From: CAIZGX01 sp964511555
GTDB lineage: Bacteria; Bacteroidota; Bacteroidia; Flavobacteriales_D; Sanyastnellaceae
DNA: 33,095 bases
Assembly (NCBI GenBank): GCA_964511555.1
Contig: CAZEFR010000026.1
Location: forward strand, 1 to 33,095
Reading direction: 5' to 3'
Position 1 is the first letter of the stretch. Each line of letters begins with the position of its first letter. Position numbers and translations under genes: made by a program. Positions 15,864 through 24,677 of the stretch are shown piece by piece. Under the pieces are notes generated by a model, which was given only the letters and a program-made list of their open reading frames with translations, did not search any database and was not told the DNA's origin.

Positions 15864-16008
15864 AAAAGATTTGCTTCCCTGAAAAGGAATTTCGTGAAGA
15901 ATATAGTCGCAATGTTAAAAAGTGAATTACTTTGTTGAAAGACCATGCATTTTGAAGGTCGTGAAACCTTTGATATCGCTGAGATTTGTATAATAACGCC
16001 TTTTCAAC

Positions 16009-17397
16009 ATGAATAGATCCGACCTCGATTTTTTTGAATTGACCATTGGTCAAGAATTCGTTTTTACCGATAATGAAACACGCATCAAATATGGAAAGGA
16101 TGAAACAGAGAATTTGAGTTTTCCTGCGGATGTTGTTTTGAAACCTGGGAATACCAACGAAGTTTCAAGTCTATTAAAGTATTGCAACGTACAAAAGATT
16201 CCCGTTACAGCTATTGGTGCCCAGACCGGATTAAGCGGTGGGGCTTTGTGTGTGAGAAAGGGAGTAGCGCTTTCCATGGAGCGCTTTAATAAGATTTTAA
16301 AGATAGATATTGAAAACGGACAGGTTCACACGGAACCTGCAGTTATAACTCAAGTGCTTCAAGAGGAATGTGCCAAGCAAGGTTTGTATTATGCTCCTGA
16401 TCCCGCTAGCCGAGGTAGTTGTTGGATAGGAGGGAATTTAGCCGAGAACAGCGGTGGTCCACATGCTGTGAAGTATGGCGTTACAAAAGATTTCGTGTTG
16501 AATCTTGAGGTGGTCTTGGCGAATGGTGAAATCATTTGGACAGGTGCCAATACTTTGAAGAACTCGACAGGTTATAACCTGACGCAATTGATGGTTGGAA
16601 GTGAAGGAACGCTTGGGATCATAACAAAGGCAGTTCTGAAATTACTACCGCTTCCAAAACACAATTTGCTTTTGCTTGCACCGTTCGCTTCAGCAGAGAA
16701 TGCTTGTAAAGCCGTTAGTGCGGTTTTTCGCGCGGGTATTACGCCGAGCGCAATGGAGTTTATGGAGCGCGAAGCAATCGAATACACGCTGAAGCACGTT
16801 CCAGACGCACAAGTTAATTTAGAGGGTGTTGGGGCTCACCTTCTTATTGAAGTAGACGGCTCTAATGTAGAATCGCTTATGCTCGATTGTGAAACCATTT
16901 CGAATGTGCTTATGGAGTTCGAGTGCGGAGAGATTTTATTTGCTGAGGATCACAATCAGAAAGAATCACTATGGAAGGTAAGAAGAAAAGTAGGCGAGGC
17001 AGTGAAATCTCATTCCATCTATAAGGAAGAAGATACAGTTGTTCCGCGCTTTGAACTTCCGAATTTACTGCGTGAAGTTAAAGCCATTGGAAAACGCTAC
17101 GGTTTTCGTTCCGTTTGTTACGGACATGCGGGAGATGGAAATCTGCATATCAATATCTTGAAAGATGAACTGTCAGATGAGCAGTGGAATAACCTTCTTC
17201 CAAAAGCTATTCGTGAAATATTTGAACTAACCGTCTCTCTTGGTGGAACGCTCAGCGGTGAACATGGAATAGGTTGGGTGCAAAAGAATTATATGGATAT
17301 TGCCTTCAATGAAGTTCAATTGAACCTTATGAAGAAAATAAAAGAGGCTTTCGATCCCAACGGAATTCTGAATCCAGGAAAAATTTTTCCAGACTGA
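16009..17397 (+). CDS. FAD-linked oxidoreductase, GlcD/D-lactate dehydrogenase type
   Basis: 462 aa, the usual length of GlcD/Dld-like enzymes that oxidise D-2-hydroxy acids such as glycolate or D-lactate. The N-terminal FAD_binding_4 domain shows GAQTGLSGGAL, GNLAENSGGPHAVKYG and LMVGSEGTLGIIT, which hold the FAD. The C-terminal FAD-oxidase domain shows the YGHAGDGNLHIN motif and GTLSGEHGIGW, contributing active-site residues and a possible metal site. No Fe-S domain is fused and no GlcE/GlcF partner is near, so the electron acceptor is unknown. A TATAAT-like sequence lies upstream (around 15988) but no TAnnTTTG. It converges on the next gene with only 6 nt between stops. Confidence 0.93.
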   Translation: MNRSDLDFFELTIGQEFVFTDNETRIKYGKDETENLSFPADVVLKPGNTNEVSSLLKYCNVQKIPVTAIGAQTGLSGGALCVRKGVALSMERFNKILKIDIENGQVHTEPAVITQVLQEECAKQGLYYAPDPASRGSCWIGGNLAENSGGPHAVKYGVTKDFVLNLEVVLANGEIIWTGANTLKNSTGYNLTQLMVGSEGTLGIITKAVLKLLPLPKHNLLLLAPFASAENACKAVSAVFRAGITPSAMEFMEREAIEYTLKHVPDAQVNLEGVGAHLLIEVDGSNVESLMLDCETISNVLMEFECGEILFAEDHNQKESLWKVRRKVGEAVKSHSIYKEEDTVVPRFELPNLLREVKAIGKRYGFRSVCYGHAGDGNLHINILKDELSDEQWNNLLPKAIREIFELTVSLGGTLSGEHGIGWVQKNYMDIAFNEVQLNLMKKIKEAFDPNGILNPGKIFPD

Positions 17398-17403
17398 ATA
17401 AGC

Positions 17404-19398
17404 TTACTTAATCAGTAAACGCTTCGTTAATCTTCCAACTTGAATGGTATAAATTCCCGTTGGTAGGTTTTCAACTTGAAGGGTATGCACACCCGGTTGA
17501 TTGAAGTTTGTGGAATAAACGATTTGTCCGGTTGAATTGTAAATAATCACATTCGATTTACCCGATTGAAAGTTTTGAATGAAGACTTCATTCTCAGCTG
17601 GATTTGGGTAAATAATAAATTCGCGTTCTGCAATTTCATTTACACTCGCAGGAATCCATTGAAAATCTTCAGAATTCGAGGATGCAGAAGATCCGCAAAG
17701 GTTAACAGCTGTTACTCGCCAAGAGTATGTTTTTCCTTCACTAAAGGAGAAATCAGAAGGCAATATTGCAAAGTTTCCTACCTCGATTGAACTGTATACA
17801 ATGTTTCCAAATGTGTCATCATTTTCTGAAATTTCAAACAAGTATGATGTTGCTCCAGGAGCAGGACTCCAGTTAAAGGTGTAATCGAATCCATTGAACT
17901 GTATGGTTGATGGAACCGACAACAATGTTGGTGGTGCAGGAGGAGTTCCCGTAGTAATTGAAAAGAACATATCATAGGATTCTCCGAATGAGGTTAGAAG
18001 TTGAAGTGTGCAATTCCAGGTTCCTGGAGGTACGGTGTTCAAATTAGAAATAACAATGTTGTAAGAACCTGTTCCTGTAATGTTAACGCCACTAAAGACA
18101 GGGAGGCCCGGTATTCCAGTTATGTTAGCTGTTAAAGGAAATTGAAGGTCTGCATTTATTTTCAATTGAAGCGTGTCTGCGGATTGACCGCATGCTTCCA
18201 AATTATAGTCTTGGAGGTAAAGAAGGGTAGGACGAAGGATGAAAAATCCGTCATACATGCTTGTGGCTAAATTTATTCCACTGGGCAAATAGGGATAGTT
18301 ACTCCACGTTCCACTGAACTGTGGAAGATCGTTTAATGGAAACAAATCGAAATATCCTACTTCATTCAAGACTCCTGTGCTTACACGAGAGGCATCGAGA
18401 ATTCGAACACCACTGCGGTAATTGCTTTCATAAACGAATTGATCTTTTACGTAGAGATTGTGGTCAATGGATGTATTTGAACTTTGGTAGTAATTCATGT
18501 ATCCAATATTGTCTAAATCACTAAAGTTGAAGATGTGTGTGCGTGTTCCAACGTTCAGTTGTTGTTCATCTAACTCATCATTCACCAAATAATACGTCAT
18601 ATCCTTGGTGAACCAGCCCTGATGGGTATAGCCCGTTTCCGGATAATCGTAATTGTCGAGGTAAATAATATCCGTTGGATCCGTGGCATTTAAAGTTACA
18701 ACCCCCCATCCTGAATTACCGTTACACGCCACAATGATAACATGACCTAAATGATTTTGATCTGGACCATAGTAAGTCAGAATTGTTCCGTCATGGGTAT
18801 ATCCAGATTCGGCATATCCGCCTATGAGTGTAGGCTGCAGTGGATTAGAAATGTCAACCAAATGTGGACCGCCATTAAAAGTATTTGTTCCCATAGCCAT
18901 TAAGATTTTACTTTCAGGATCAATGGCTATCGTATGAGAGTTTCCAAAGCCACCATAGAAGGCCGTCTCGAAAAATGTTGTTGGAGAAGTAATATTATCC
19001 AATTGCAATAAATCAAAAACCTGAAGTCCATGTCCGCTTGCTTCACTTCCAACAAAACAGTAGTTACCCATCGTTTCAACATCTCTCCATAAACTGCTAT
19101 TCGTATGTGATGGAAGTGTTCCAAGATAAATTGGGGATTCAGGATTTGACACGTCAACAAATGCTATTCCGTTTGAAACACCAACTAAGGCATATTCTTT
19201 TTGGCTAACAGGGCTCACCCATCCCCAAATATCATTTGTATTGTCATTACTCTGATTGGCACCTATTTCGGCTAAAGTCATTCGAGACAATAAATCTATA
19301 TTATCACAAGAGTATATTCCAGACATTCCGTCAATACAAGGCTGAGCAGTTACCGTAATAGTCGACAACAACAAAAGAGAAATAATAAAATTTTTCAT
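17404..19398 (-). CDS. Choice-of-anchor B family secreted protein with T9SS sorting domain
   Basis: 664 aa. A signal peptide ends near TVTAQ (19). The main body has LVIVD-like repeats (YALVGVSNGIAFVDVSNPE, HGLQVFDLLQ, PHLVDISNPLQPTLIG), the pattern of the choice-of-anchor B propeller domain. Beta-sandwich segments follow, including a fibronectin-like one with FNWSPAPGATSYLFEIS. The last 75 or so residues form a T9SS type A sorting domain (IYPNPAENEV, NSTGQIVYS, LPTGIYTIQV). Predicted to be exported through the outer membrane and held at the surface; ligand unknown. The frame extends upstream to 19443, but ATG 19398 begins the signal peptide. Confidence 0.9.
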   Translation of the reverse strand: MKNFIISLLLLSTITVTAQPCIDGMSGIYSCDNIDLLSRMTLAEIGANQSNDNTNDIWGWVSPVSQKEYALVGVSNGIAFVDVSNPESPIYLGTLPSHTNSSLWRDVETMGNYCFVGSEASGHGLQVFDLLQLDNITSPTTFFETAFYGGFGNSHTIAIDPESKILMAMGTNTFNGGPHLVDISNPLQPTLIGGYAESGYTHDGTILTYYGPDQNHLGHVIIVACNGNSGWGVVTLNATDPTDIIYLDNYDYPETGYTHQGWFTKDMTYYLVNDELDEQQLNVGTRTHIFNFSDLDNIGYMNYYQSSNTSIDHNLYVKDQFVYESNYRSGVRILDASRVSTGVLNEVGYFDLFPLNDLPQFSGTWSNYPYLPSGINLATSMYDGFFILRPTLLYLQDYNLEACGQSADTLQLKINADLQFPLTANITGIPGLPVFSGVNITGTGSYNIVISNLNTVPPGTWNCTLQLLTSFGESYDMFFSITTGTPPAPPTLLSVPSTIQFNGFDYTFNWSPAPGATSYLFEISENDDTFGNIVYSSIEVGNFAILPSDFSFSEGKTYSWRVTAVNLCGSSASSNSEDFQWIPASVNEIAEREFIIYPNPAENEVFIQNFQSGKSNVIIYNSTGQIVYSTNFNQPGVHTLQVENLPTGIYTIQVGRLTKRLLIK

Positions 19399-19428
19399 AG
19401 AATAATTGTTGCGCGCAAGATAAAAACA

Positions 19429-19454
19429 AAAAGCTCGGCACACGCCGAGCTTTT
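19429..19454 (-). terminator. Rho-independent terminator after the glycosyltransferase gene
   Basis: 11-bp stem AAAAGCTCGGC / GCCGAGCTTTT with ACAC loop; on the minus strand it runs into CTTTTTGTTTTT. It separates the glycosyltransferase transcript from the choice-of-anchor B gene. Confidence 0.88.
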
Positions 19455-19481
19455 CGATATAATTACACTTGAAACGTTATA

Positions 19482-21026
19482 TTAATTCGATCTTGCGTGC
19501 TTCACACTGTAGTAGGTCACATAGAAATATCCAATAGTCAACATCGCGTGGAAAGGCATCAATCCGAAGTCGGTCAATCGTGCGGCTCCATCTTTCTCGG
19601 AAAAACGCAATATGAATGGCCAAACCAAACCGCTTGCGAAATAAAGCAACAGAATAAACTCAAGGATTGTTAACGGTGAAATTTTAGGAGCTCTGTATTT
19701 TTTGTCTGTCCAAGTTCCTTTTTTACCCGTGCTAATTGCAAACTTAGGTGTTCGGACGAATGCTGATTTTTTTCCAGTTAATCCTTCAATTACCGCAACG
19801 GCATTGTGCAAAGAAAGTCCCATAGAAACAGCTAGAAATAATGGGAAATCCACTACGAACCGACCGAACTTCTGAAAAAATGGCATTGGCGGACGAGAAA
19901 CCCAATAGAAGAACCCTAAGATGAAGAAACTTACCAAGAAGGCAGAAGCAATTGCAAAATAAACAGAGTAGTCATTTAATAGAACACCGTTGTAATAATG
20001 CCAACCATCGAAATAGTGTTTAATAAAAAGCATTGGCATACTCAAAAGAGATGTTCCCAAAATACTCAAGAAAACCACAGAATTCATTAAGTGGAAACTG
20101 GCGTGAACCTTATGCCCAAAGCCCATGTCTTTCGCGCGCAATACTTTGCCTAAATTCTTTCGAGTACATTCCGCTGCACCTTTCGTCCAACGGAATTGTT
20201 GCGCTTTCAATGCATTCATTTCAGCAGGTAACTCAGATGGTGAACCAATTGCAGGAAGGTAAATGAAATTCCATCCGACCAATTGTGCTCGGTAGCTTAA
20301 ATCAAGATCTTCAGTAATCGTATCACTCTGCCATCCTCCGGCATCGTAAATAGCTTCTTTTCTCCAAACACCTGCAGTTCCATTGAAATTGATAAAATGA
20401 CTGGAATAGTTACGTCCAATCTGCTCTACTGTAAAGTGAGCGTCTAGTCCAAAAGCTTGCAAACGAGTAAGCAAAGAATAATCTTCGTTCAAGTGCTCCC
20501 AACGCGTTTGAACCACAGCTATTTTCTCTCCGGCGTAGAAATAGGGGATGGTCTGACGTAAGAAATCTTTTCTCGGAACAAAATCAGCGTCGAAAATAGC
20601 GGTAAACTCGCCTTTAGAGATATCTAATCCATAGGCTAAGGCACCTGCCTTGAATCCTACGCGATCTTCTCTTCGAATATGCTGTATGTCTATTCCTAAT
20701 TTTTGTTTCTCAGCAATCAATTTGGCAGCAATCTCAACAGACTCGTCGTTTCCGTCATCTAAAACCTGAATTTCAAGTTTGTTACGTGGATAATCGAACT
20801 CACAAACAGCATTAATGAGACGTTCAATAACATACATTTCATTAAAAACGGGTAGTTGAACTGTAACATAAGGCAAGTCTTCTTCTGAAATGACTGGCAT
20901 TTGACGTTTACGCTTATTCTTTTTAACGAACTGAATCGCCAAATTCAACTGAACAATTGAATAAAAGAAAATGAAGATTAAGAAGAAACCGTAAAGACAA
21001 ATTGCGATAAAGGCAAGTGTATTCAA
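19482..21026 (-). CDS. Membrane GT2 family glycosyltransferase (cellulose synthase-like)
   Basis: 514 aa. One N-terminal membrane helix (about 4-30), a GT-A catalytic domain, then several C-terminal helices (about 305-500). Catalytic signatures are LPVFNE, LDDGND (D90, D91), DADF (D146, D148), TED (238-240) and QQFRW (276-280), the D,D,D,QxxRW set of processive beta-glycosyltransferases, using a nucleotide sugar to make or extend a polysaccharide or glycolipid. No PilZ domain and no cellulose operon partner is nearby, so the product is unknown. The start appears to be TTG at 21026: an in-frame stop lies 5 codons upstream and the next ATG is far inside. A TATTTTCG box (21051-21058) lies about 24 nt upstream. 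Confidence 0.9.
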   Translation of the reverse strand: MNTLAFIAICLYGFFLIFIFFYSIVQLNLAIQFVKKNKRKRQMPVISEEDLPYVTVQLPVFNEMYVIERLINAVCEFDYPRNKLEIQVLDDGNDESVEIAAKLIAEKQKLGIDIQHIRREDRVGFKAGALAYGLDISKGEFTAIFDADFVPRKDFLRQTIPYFYAGEKIAVVQTRWEHLNEDYSLLTRLQAFGLDAHFTVEQIGRNYSSHFINFNGTAGVWRKEAIYDAGGWQSDTITEDLDLSYRAQLVGWNFIYLPAIGSPSELPAEMNALKAQQFRWTKGAAECTRKNLGKVLRAKDMGFGHKVHASFHLMNSVVFLSILGTSLLSMPMLFIKHYFDGWHYYNGVLLNDYSVYFAIASAFLVSFFILGFFYWVSRPPMPFFQKFGRFVVDFPLFLAVSMGLSLHNAVAVIEGLTGKKSAFVRTPKFAISTGKKGTWTDKKYRAPKISPLTILEFILLLYFASGLVWPFILRFSEKDGAARLTDFGLMPFHAMLTIGYFYVTYYSVKHARSN

Positions 21027-21113
21027 TGTGATGCAGGTTTAGTTAGGTGGCGAAAATAAGGCTAAAGCTATATTCGAAAAAAACTTTTCTATAGATCTTG
21101 AAACAATGTGTTG

Positions 21114-21860
21114 TTAATCAATCTCAAAATTGAGTTGCATGGTAATGGAGGCTGTCTTTCTGCGGGATGAGGTATTAAAAGCCCCGCCCCATGAATAATC
21201 TTCGTCGCTGTTCTGACCAACGATTTGAAAAATACCCATTTCAGCGCTTTGTAATTTCCCTAAATCACCGCCCGAAGATTGTGCAATTTTTTCAGCCCGC
21301 AAACGAGCGTCGGCTGTTGCTTCTGCTACCATTTCAATTTTTAATTCGGCTAATTTGGTATAATAGAACTCAGGGCGTTCTGAATAGAATTCAACTCCTG
21401 ATGCAATTAGCTCTGTCACTTCGCGAGAAATTTGTTCCACTTTTGAAACTTCAGATGATTCTATCGTGACCATTTGTGACAGGCTGTATCCTGAGAGCAC
21501 AGAACCTATGAGGTCACCATTTCCATTTCGAACATCGTCATAATTCTTATTAATCTCCATAGCCGAGAAAACAATTTCACTTTCTTGAATTCCTTTGCCC
21601 ATGAGATAGTTCTTGATTGTAAAACGGTCAGCCTCTAACGCAGCAGAGGCCGGAGCAAGCTCATTGCTTGTTTTCGAGAAAGACCCTCTCCATACGATTA
21701 AGTCGGAATCAAAATTTCTACTTCCCATTCCGGTAACGTGAATAACGTTGTCTTTGTCATTTCTATCGCGATAGCCTTTCATTAAAACATATGCTGAGAG
21801 AACTACACATGCCCCAATGGCTAATGAAGCGAAAAAGCGCGTGTTAAAAATTTGTTTCAT
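21114..21860 (-). CDS. SIMPL domain (DUF541) envelope protein
   Basis: 248 aa. One N-terminal membrane anchor or signal (FFASLAIGACVVLSAYVLM), then the SIMPL pattern: IHVTGMGSRNFDSDLIVW, LMGKGIQESEI, YSLSQMVTIES, the LKIEMVAEATADARLRAEKIA helix near the C-terminus and a closing beta strand. SIMPL/DUF541 proteins occur in the periplasm or attached to membranes in many bacteria and their biochemical role is not settled. The frame runs up to 21902, but ATG 21860 is preferred: it precedes the anchor and stands 4 nt after a TACATTCG box. No clear terminator lies before the glycosyltransferase gene 87 nt downstream, so read-through is possible. Confidence 0.88.
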   Translation of the reverse strand: MKQIFNTRFFASLAIGACVVLSAYVLMKGYRDRNDKDNVIHVTGMGSRNFDSDLIVWRGSFSKTSNELAPASAALEADRFTIKNYLMGKGIQESEIVFSAMEINKNYDDVRNGNGDLIGSVLSGYSLSQMVTIESSEVSKVEQISREVTELIASGVEFYSERPEFYYTKLAELKIEMVAEATADARLRAEKIAQSSGGDLGKLQSAEMGIFQIVGQNSDEDYSWGGAFNTSSRRKTASITMQLNFEID

Positions 21861-21864
21861 AGCT

Positions 21865-21872
21865 CGAATGTA
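21865..21872 (-). promoter_or_regulatory. -7 box of the SIMPL gene (leaderless)
   Basis: TACATTCG on the minus strand (one mismatch to TAnnTTTG), then AGCT and ATG. The spacing equals that of TACATTTG-AGGC-ATG at 11731-11745. It lies 10 nt from the terminator of the upstream operon. Confidence 0.5.
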
Positions 21873-21882
21873 AACAAAAAAA

Positions 21883-21907
21883 AAGAGGTAAACCGCGTTC
21901 ACCTCTT
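21883..21907 (-). terminator. Terminator of the SusC-SusD operon
   Basis: 11-bp stem with one G-T pair (21883-21893 with 21897-21907), 3-nt loop, followed on the minus strand by nine T. It lies 11 nt after the stop of the last operon gene. Confidence 0.88.
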
Positions 21908-21918
21908 CTTTTCATCTT

Positions 21919-22746
21919 CTATTCACAGTTCAATGGAACATAGAATTGATAGGGAGGAGGGTTCTGTGTAAAACCCGGCTTCACAATAAAAAAGCCAATT
22001 TTAGTGATTGTAGAACCTTCAGGAATTGGAATAAAATCTTCGGGTATAAACGTTTTTCTAAACTTTCCTGGAGAAACTTCAGTCATCTTCAAAGATGGGG
22101 TTGAGGTAACGTTCGCAATTGGCGTCACATCGAAAAAAGTGAACGTTCCAGTAAATGCTCTTAGAAATATATAGCATTCATCAGTTCCTAAGTTTTGAAG
22201 ATTCGGATTCGTTTCTTGTGTGTTATCGTAGGTTATGCTAAAAAAATCGTCTTGCTTTGCTGCTTCAGGAAAAAAGCAAATACGATCAGCGCATAACGCA
22301 GGGACTACAGTAACAGACAAATCTTCGGTTTTCGCTTCACCAACGCCGTCCGATTCAAACGCATTTCCGTTCTTTAATTTAGCTAGGCATGAAATTCCGT
22401 TTTGATAAAGTTGTAGTGGAGTGCAGTTATAATAAGTGGTTGGAACCATGGTCATCTTGTAAAGCAATCCGCTAACTCGGGTAAGAAGCATACAATTGTT
22501 TGAGTTTCCCCACTCACCATTTCCGCAAGATGGGCCCGCAGGTTGCCATGTCCACATGTAAACCGAATCTAAGACTTCCGGATGATTACCCAATATTGTT
22601 TTAAGCCCTCCTGTGGTCTGTGCAACATCAATGTACAAATCCATTGACGCATTCGCATTTGTTGGCGATGGAAAAACGAAAGCTGCCTGAGAGAATCCAA
22701 TTAATGAGATTGAAAAGGCGATAAATAAAAGCGTTATTTTTTTCAT
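21919..22746 (-). CDS. Putative surface glycan-binding protein of the SusC-SusD operon
   Basis: 275 aa. Signal peptide ends near SLIGFSQ (20); there is no lipobox Cys and no T9SS tail. The mature part appears to hold two related modules, each with a strand pair of the form K-M/F-x-V-P followed by an amphipathic turn: LYKMTMVPTTYYN in the first half and GKFRKTFIPEDFIPIPEGSTITKIGFF in the second. The amylase N-terminus contains the same pattern (MHKIVITPSTFYN, GETVSKMMFVFRN). Six Cys in the first module could form disulfides. As last gene of the operon, 2 nt after the preceding lipoprotein gene, it occupies the SusE/SusF position, so glycan binding at the cell surface is a reasonable inference, not shown by a known motif. 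Confidence 0.7.
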   Translation of the reverse strand: MKKITLLFIAFSISLIGFSQAAFVFPSPTNANASMDLYIDVAQTTGGLKTILGNHPEVLDSVYMWTWQPAGPSCGNGEWGNSNNCMLLTRVSGLLYKMTMVPTTYYNCTPLQLYQNGISCLAKLKNGNAFESDGVGEAKTEDLSVTVVPALCADRICFFPEAAKQDDFFSITYDNTQETNPNLQNLGTDECYIFLRAFTGTFTFFDVTPIANVTSTPSLKMTEVSPGKFRKTFIPEDFIPIPEGSTITKIGFFIVKPGFTQNPPPYQFYVPLNCE

Positions 22747-22748
22747 GA

Positions 22749-23234
22749 TTATATGCGTTGGAAGTTGAACTTATAAATAACATTCTTAAATCCATCAGAG
22801 CATACTCTATGGTACTGAAGGCCCATGTTGTTGCTTGTTGGAAGTACCATGTTCCCCAGAAACAGTTCTAGTGTATCACTCGAGTTTACAAGCGTAATAG
22901 TTGAAGGGGCAAGATTGTCATCGAGCGACCATGTTCCGCTGGTACCAAAGAAATTTTTTCCTTCTGTTACTGTAACTGTATACGTTTGAGTTGGCACGTC
23001 TAAGATTATACGCATGGGCTCAACTCCTGGAACCAAGTAATACTCGCTTAAATTTCTTTCCTCGAGAATGGGATTGTTTGGATCTTGTTGAATAAACGAA
23101 GTAAGCTCCCATGTGCCGCCCATTCCTTCTAGCTTATCGGAGGGTTCTCCCAACTCACCAATTGTTTCTGGTTTGCAACCAACGAACAATCCCGCAACCA
23201 AGGCTATCATGAAAAATATTTTTATCGATTTCAT
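22749..23234 (-). CDS. Small lipoprotein in the SusC-SusD operon
   Basis: 161 aa. Lipobox LFVGC with lipidation at C20. The mature part has a GGTWELTSF opening, YTVTVTEG and SGTWSLDDN strands and a final KFNFQRI strand, the look of a lipocalin-like beta barrel seen in small Bacteroidota lipoproteins. It lies 49 nt after SusD, separated by a short hairpin, and 2 nt before the next gene. A role in glycan binding or receptor assembly is inferred from position only. Confidence 0.75.
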   Translation of the reverse strand: MKSIKIFFMIALVAGLFVGCKPETIGELGEPSDKLEGMGGTWELTSFIQQDPNNPILEERNLSEYYLVPGVEPMRIILDVPTQTYTVTVTEGKNFFGTSGTWSLDDNLAPSTITLVNSSDTLELFLGNMVLPTSNNMGLQYHRVCSDGFKNVIYKFNFQRI

Positions 23235-23262
23235 ATTTATACTTTTTATTTTAATTCAATAC

Positions 23263-23281
23263 GGGCGAAATATTTTTGCCC
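23263..23281 (-). other. Hairpin between the SusD gene and the downstream genes
   Basis: GGGC / GCCC arms (23278-23281 with 23263-23266) around an AT core that can extend the pairing, in the 49-nt gap after SusD. No T-run follows directly. It could protect the upstream mRNA end or lower expression of the two distal genes; chance is also possible. Confidence 0.35.
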
Positions 23282-23283
23282 CA

Positions 23284-24666
23284 TTAGTTACATCCTCCTT
23301 CCGGATTTCCAACGAATAGGGCAGAGGTGAATTCACTGTTTGGGAATTGAAGAGCCATACCAGGACAATTCCAAGGTGCATTACGTACAAGTACATTCTC
23401 TCCTTTCGCGCCTATTCTTTTCAACTGATCGATGCGCTTACCTTCACCCATGGTTTCGATACGATACTCTCTTCTTGCTGCTGCAATGATATCAGATGCG
23501 CTTGAACCAGAAGGAAGGTCATTCAAACCGTTTCCAAAAGCACGATCCCGAATGTCGTTTATATCGTTGATAGCGGTATTTAAATCAGTACCGAGTTCAG
23601 CTAAGCACTCAGCTCGAATGAGCTTCAATTCAGTTAAATAAACGATAGGTATATTGAAGAATATTTTATCTTCAAAGCGTGTATTTCTATATTGTCCATT
23701 GTTCGATTGCATCCAACCAAGTCTATCATCGGCACTATTCAGGTTGGTGAATTGATACAATTCATTTGAAAACATGAGATTCGGAGGCAGAACACCTCCT
23801 GCATTGTAGTTCCCAATAAAATTGTCGGTACGTTGATCAATATTCGTTGCTCCAGGATTTGAACTCACTATTCCAAATACAACCTCTGGATTTACTGAGG
23901 GATTCGCTGGAAAGCGATCCAACGTATCGCTCATTGAATAAGAACCTGAGTTAATGACCAAAGATGCATACTGTTCCGCTAGTAGGTAATTGTTCATTTG
24001 AAAATATACCATCGCTAACAATCCGGCAGCGGCATCTTTGCTGGCGTAGTTACCATTTGACTCGGGCAAGTTCGAGTAAGCATACTCTAAGTCTTCAATG
24101 ATGAAGTCGTATGACTCTGCTACTGTGCTTCGTGATAAAGGCTCGTTACTCGCCTCTCTTCTTAGAATAATCCCTAGGTGAGTATTGGATGGAGAATAAC
24201 CGTAAGGTTGCGCCCAAACTTTAACTACGTTGAAGTGACAGAAGGCACGAATAAATCGAGCCTCAGCCTCCATGCGAACCTGCTCAGATTCTTCCAATCC
24301 GTCAATTAAATCGAAATTCGCAATTAACGAATTACAACGATAAATGGCGTAATAAAAGTCAGAGTAAGTGCCATTCGTTGTAGGAGTAAAGAAGTTTGTT
24401 TCACGGTTATACACAGCGTTGAAGTCCAAACCATTAGGCTCAGCCATGTTATCACTCATTAACTCACAAATGTTTTGGTATCTTCCATCGAATAAATTGG
24501 CAATTACATCGTAGCAACTGTTCAATAAGCGCTGTGCATCATCAGGTGTGTTCAATGCGTCTTCAGCTAAAATTGCACCCTCAGGCGGATATTCTAACAT
24601 TTTTTCGCATGAGGCAATGCCAAGAGCTAATCCAATTGCTAGTATAAAGTATGATATCTTTTTCAT
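23284..24666 (-). CDS. SusD/RagB family outer-membrane glycan-binding lipoprotein
   Basis: 460 aa. Lipobox GIASC (C20) followed by the standard SusD start (EKMLEYPPEG, LNTPDDAQRLLNSCYD). Conserved TPR-like helical parts include YYAIYRCNSLI, EARFIRAFCHFNVVKVWAQPYG and AAGLLAMVYFQMNNYLLAEQYA; the C-terminal RREYRIETMGEGKRIDQLKRIG matches the typical RREF..EG.R..DL.R segment. SusD proteins sit on top of SusC as a lid and capture oligosaccharide. Eleven nt separate it from SusC, so they are co-transcribed. It is a little shorter than many SusD proteins but looks complete. Confidence 0.95.
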   Translation of the reverse strand: MKKISYFILAIGLALGIASCEKMLEYPPEGAILAEDALNTPDDAQRLLNSCYDVIANLFDGRYQNICELMSDNMAEPNGLDFNAVYNRETNFFTPTTNGTYSDFYYAIYRCNSLIANFDLIDGLEESEQVRMEAEARFIRAFCHFNVVKVWAQPYGYSPSNTHLGIILRREASNEPLSRSTVAESYDFIIEDLEYAYSNLPESNGNYASKDAAAGLLAMVYFQMNNYLLAEQYASLVINSGSYSMSDTLDRFPANPSVNPEVVFGIVSSNPGATNIDQRTDNFIGNYNAGGVLPPNLMFSNELYQFTNLNSADDRLGWMQSNNGQYRNTRFEDKIFFNIPIVYLTELKLIRAECLAELGTDLNTAINDINDIRDRAFGNGLNDLPSGSSASDIIAAARREYRIETMGEGKRIDQLKRIGAKGENVLVRNAPWNCPGMALQFPNSEFTSALFVGNPEGGCN

Positions 24667-24677
24667 GTTCGTTTGTA

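Noticed and set aside
15836..15946. Longer version of the small lipoprotein
   Set aside because: It would bury the clear signal peptide and lipobox behind 37 residues and cover the promoter.
15983..15995. TATAAT sequence as promoter of the FAD oxidase gene
   Set aside because: It fits the enterobacterial -10 rather than the Bacteroidota box, and AT-rich DNA makes such hits common.
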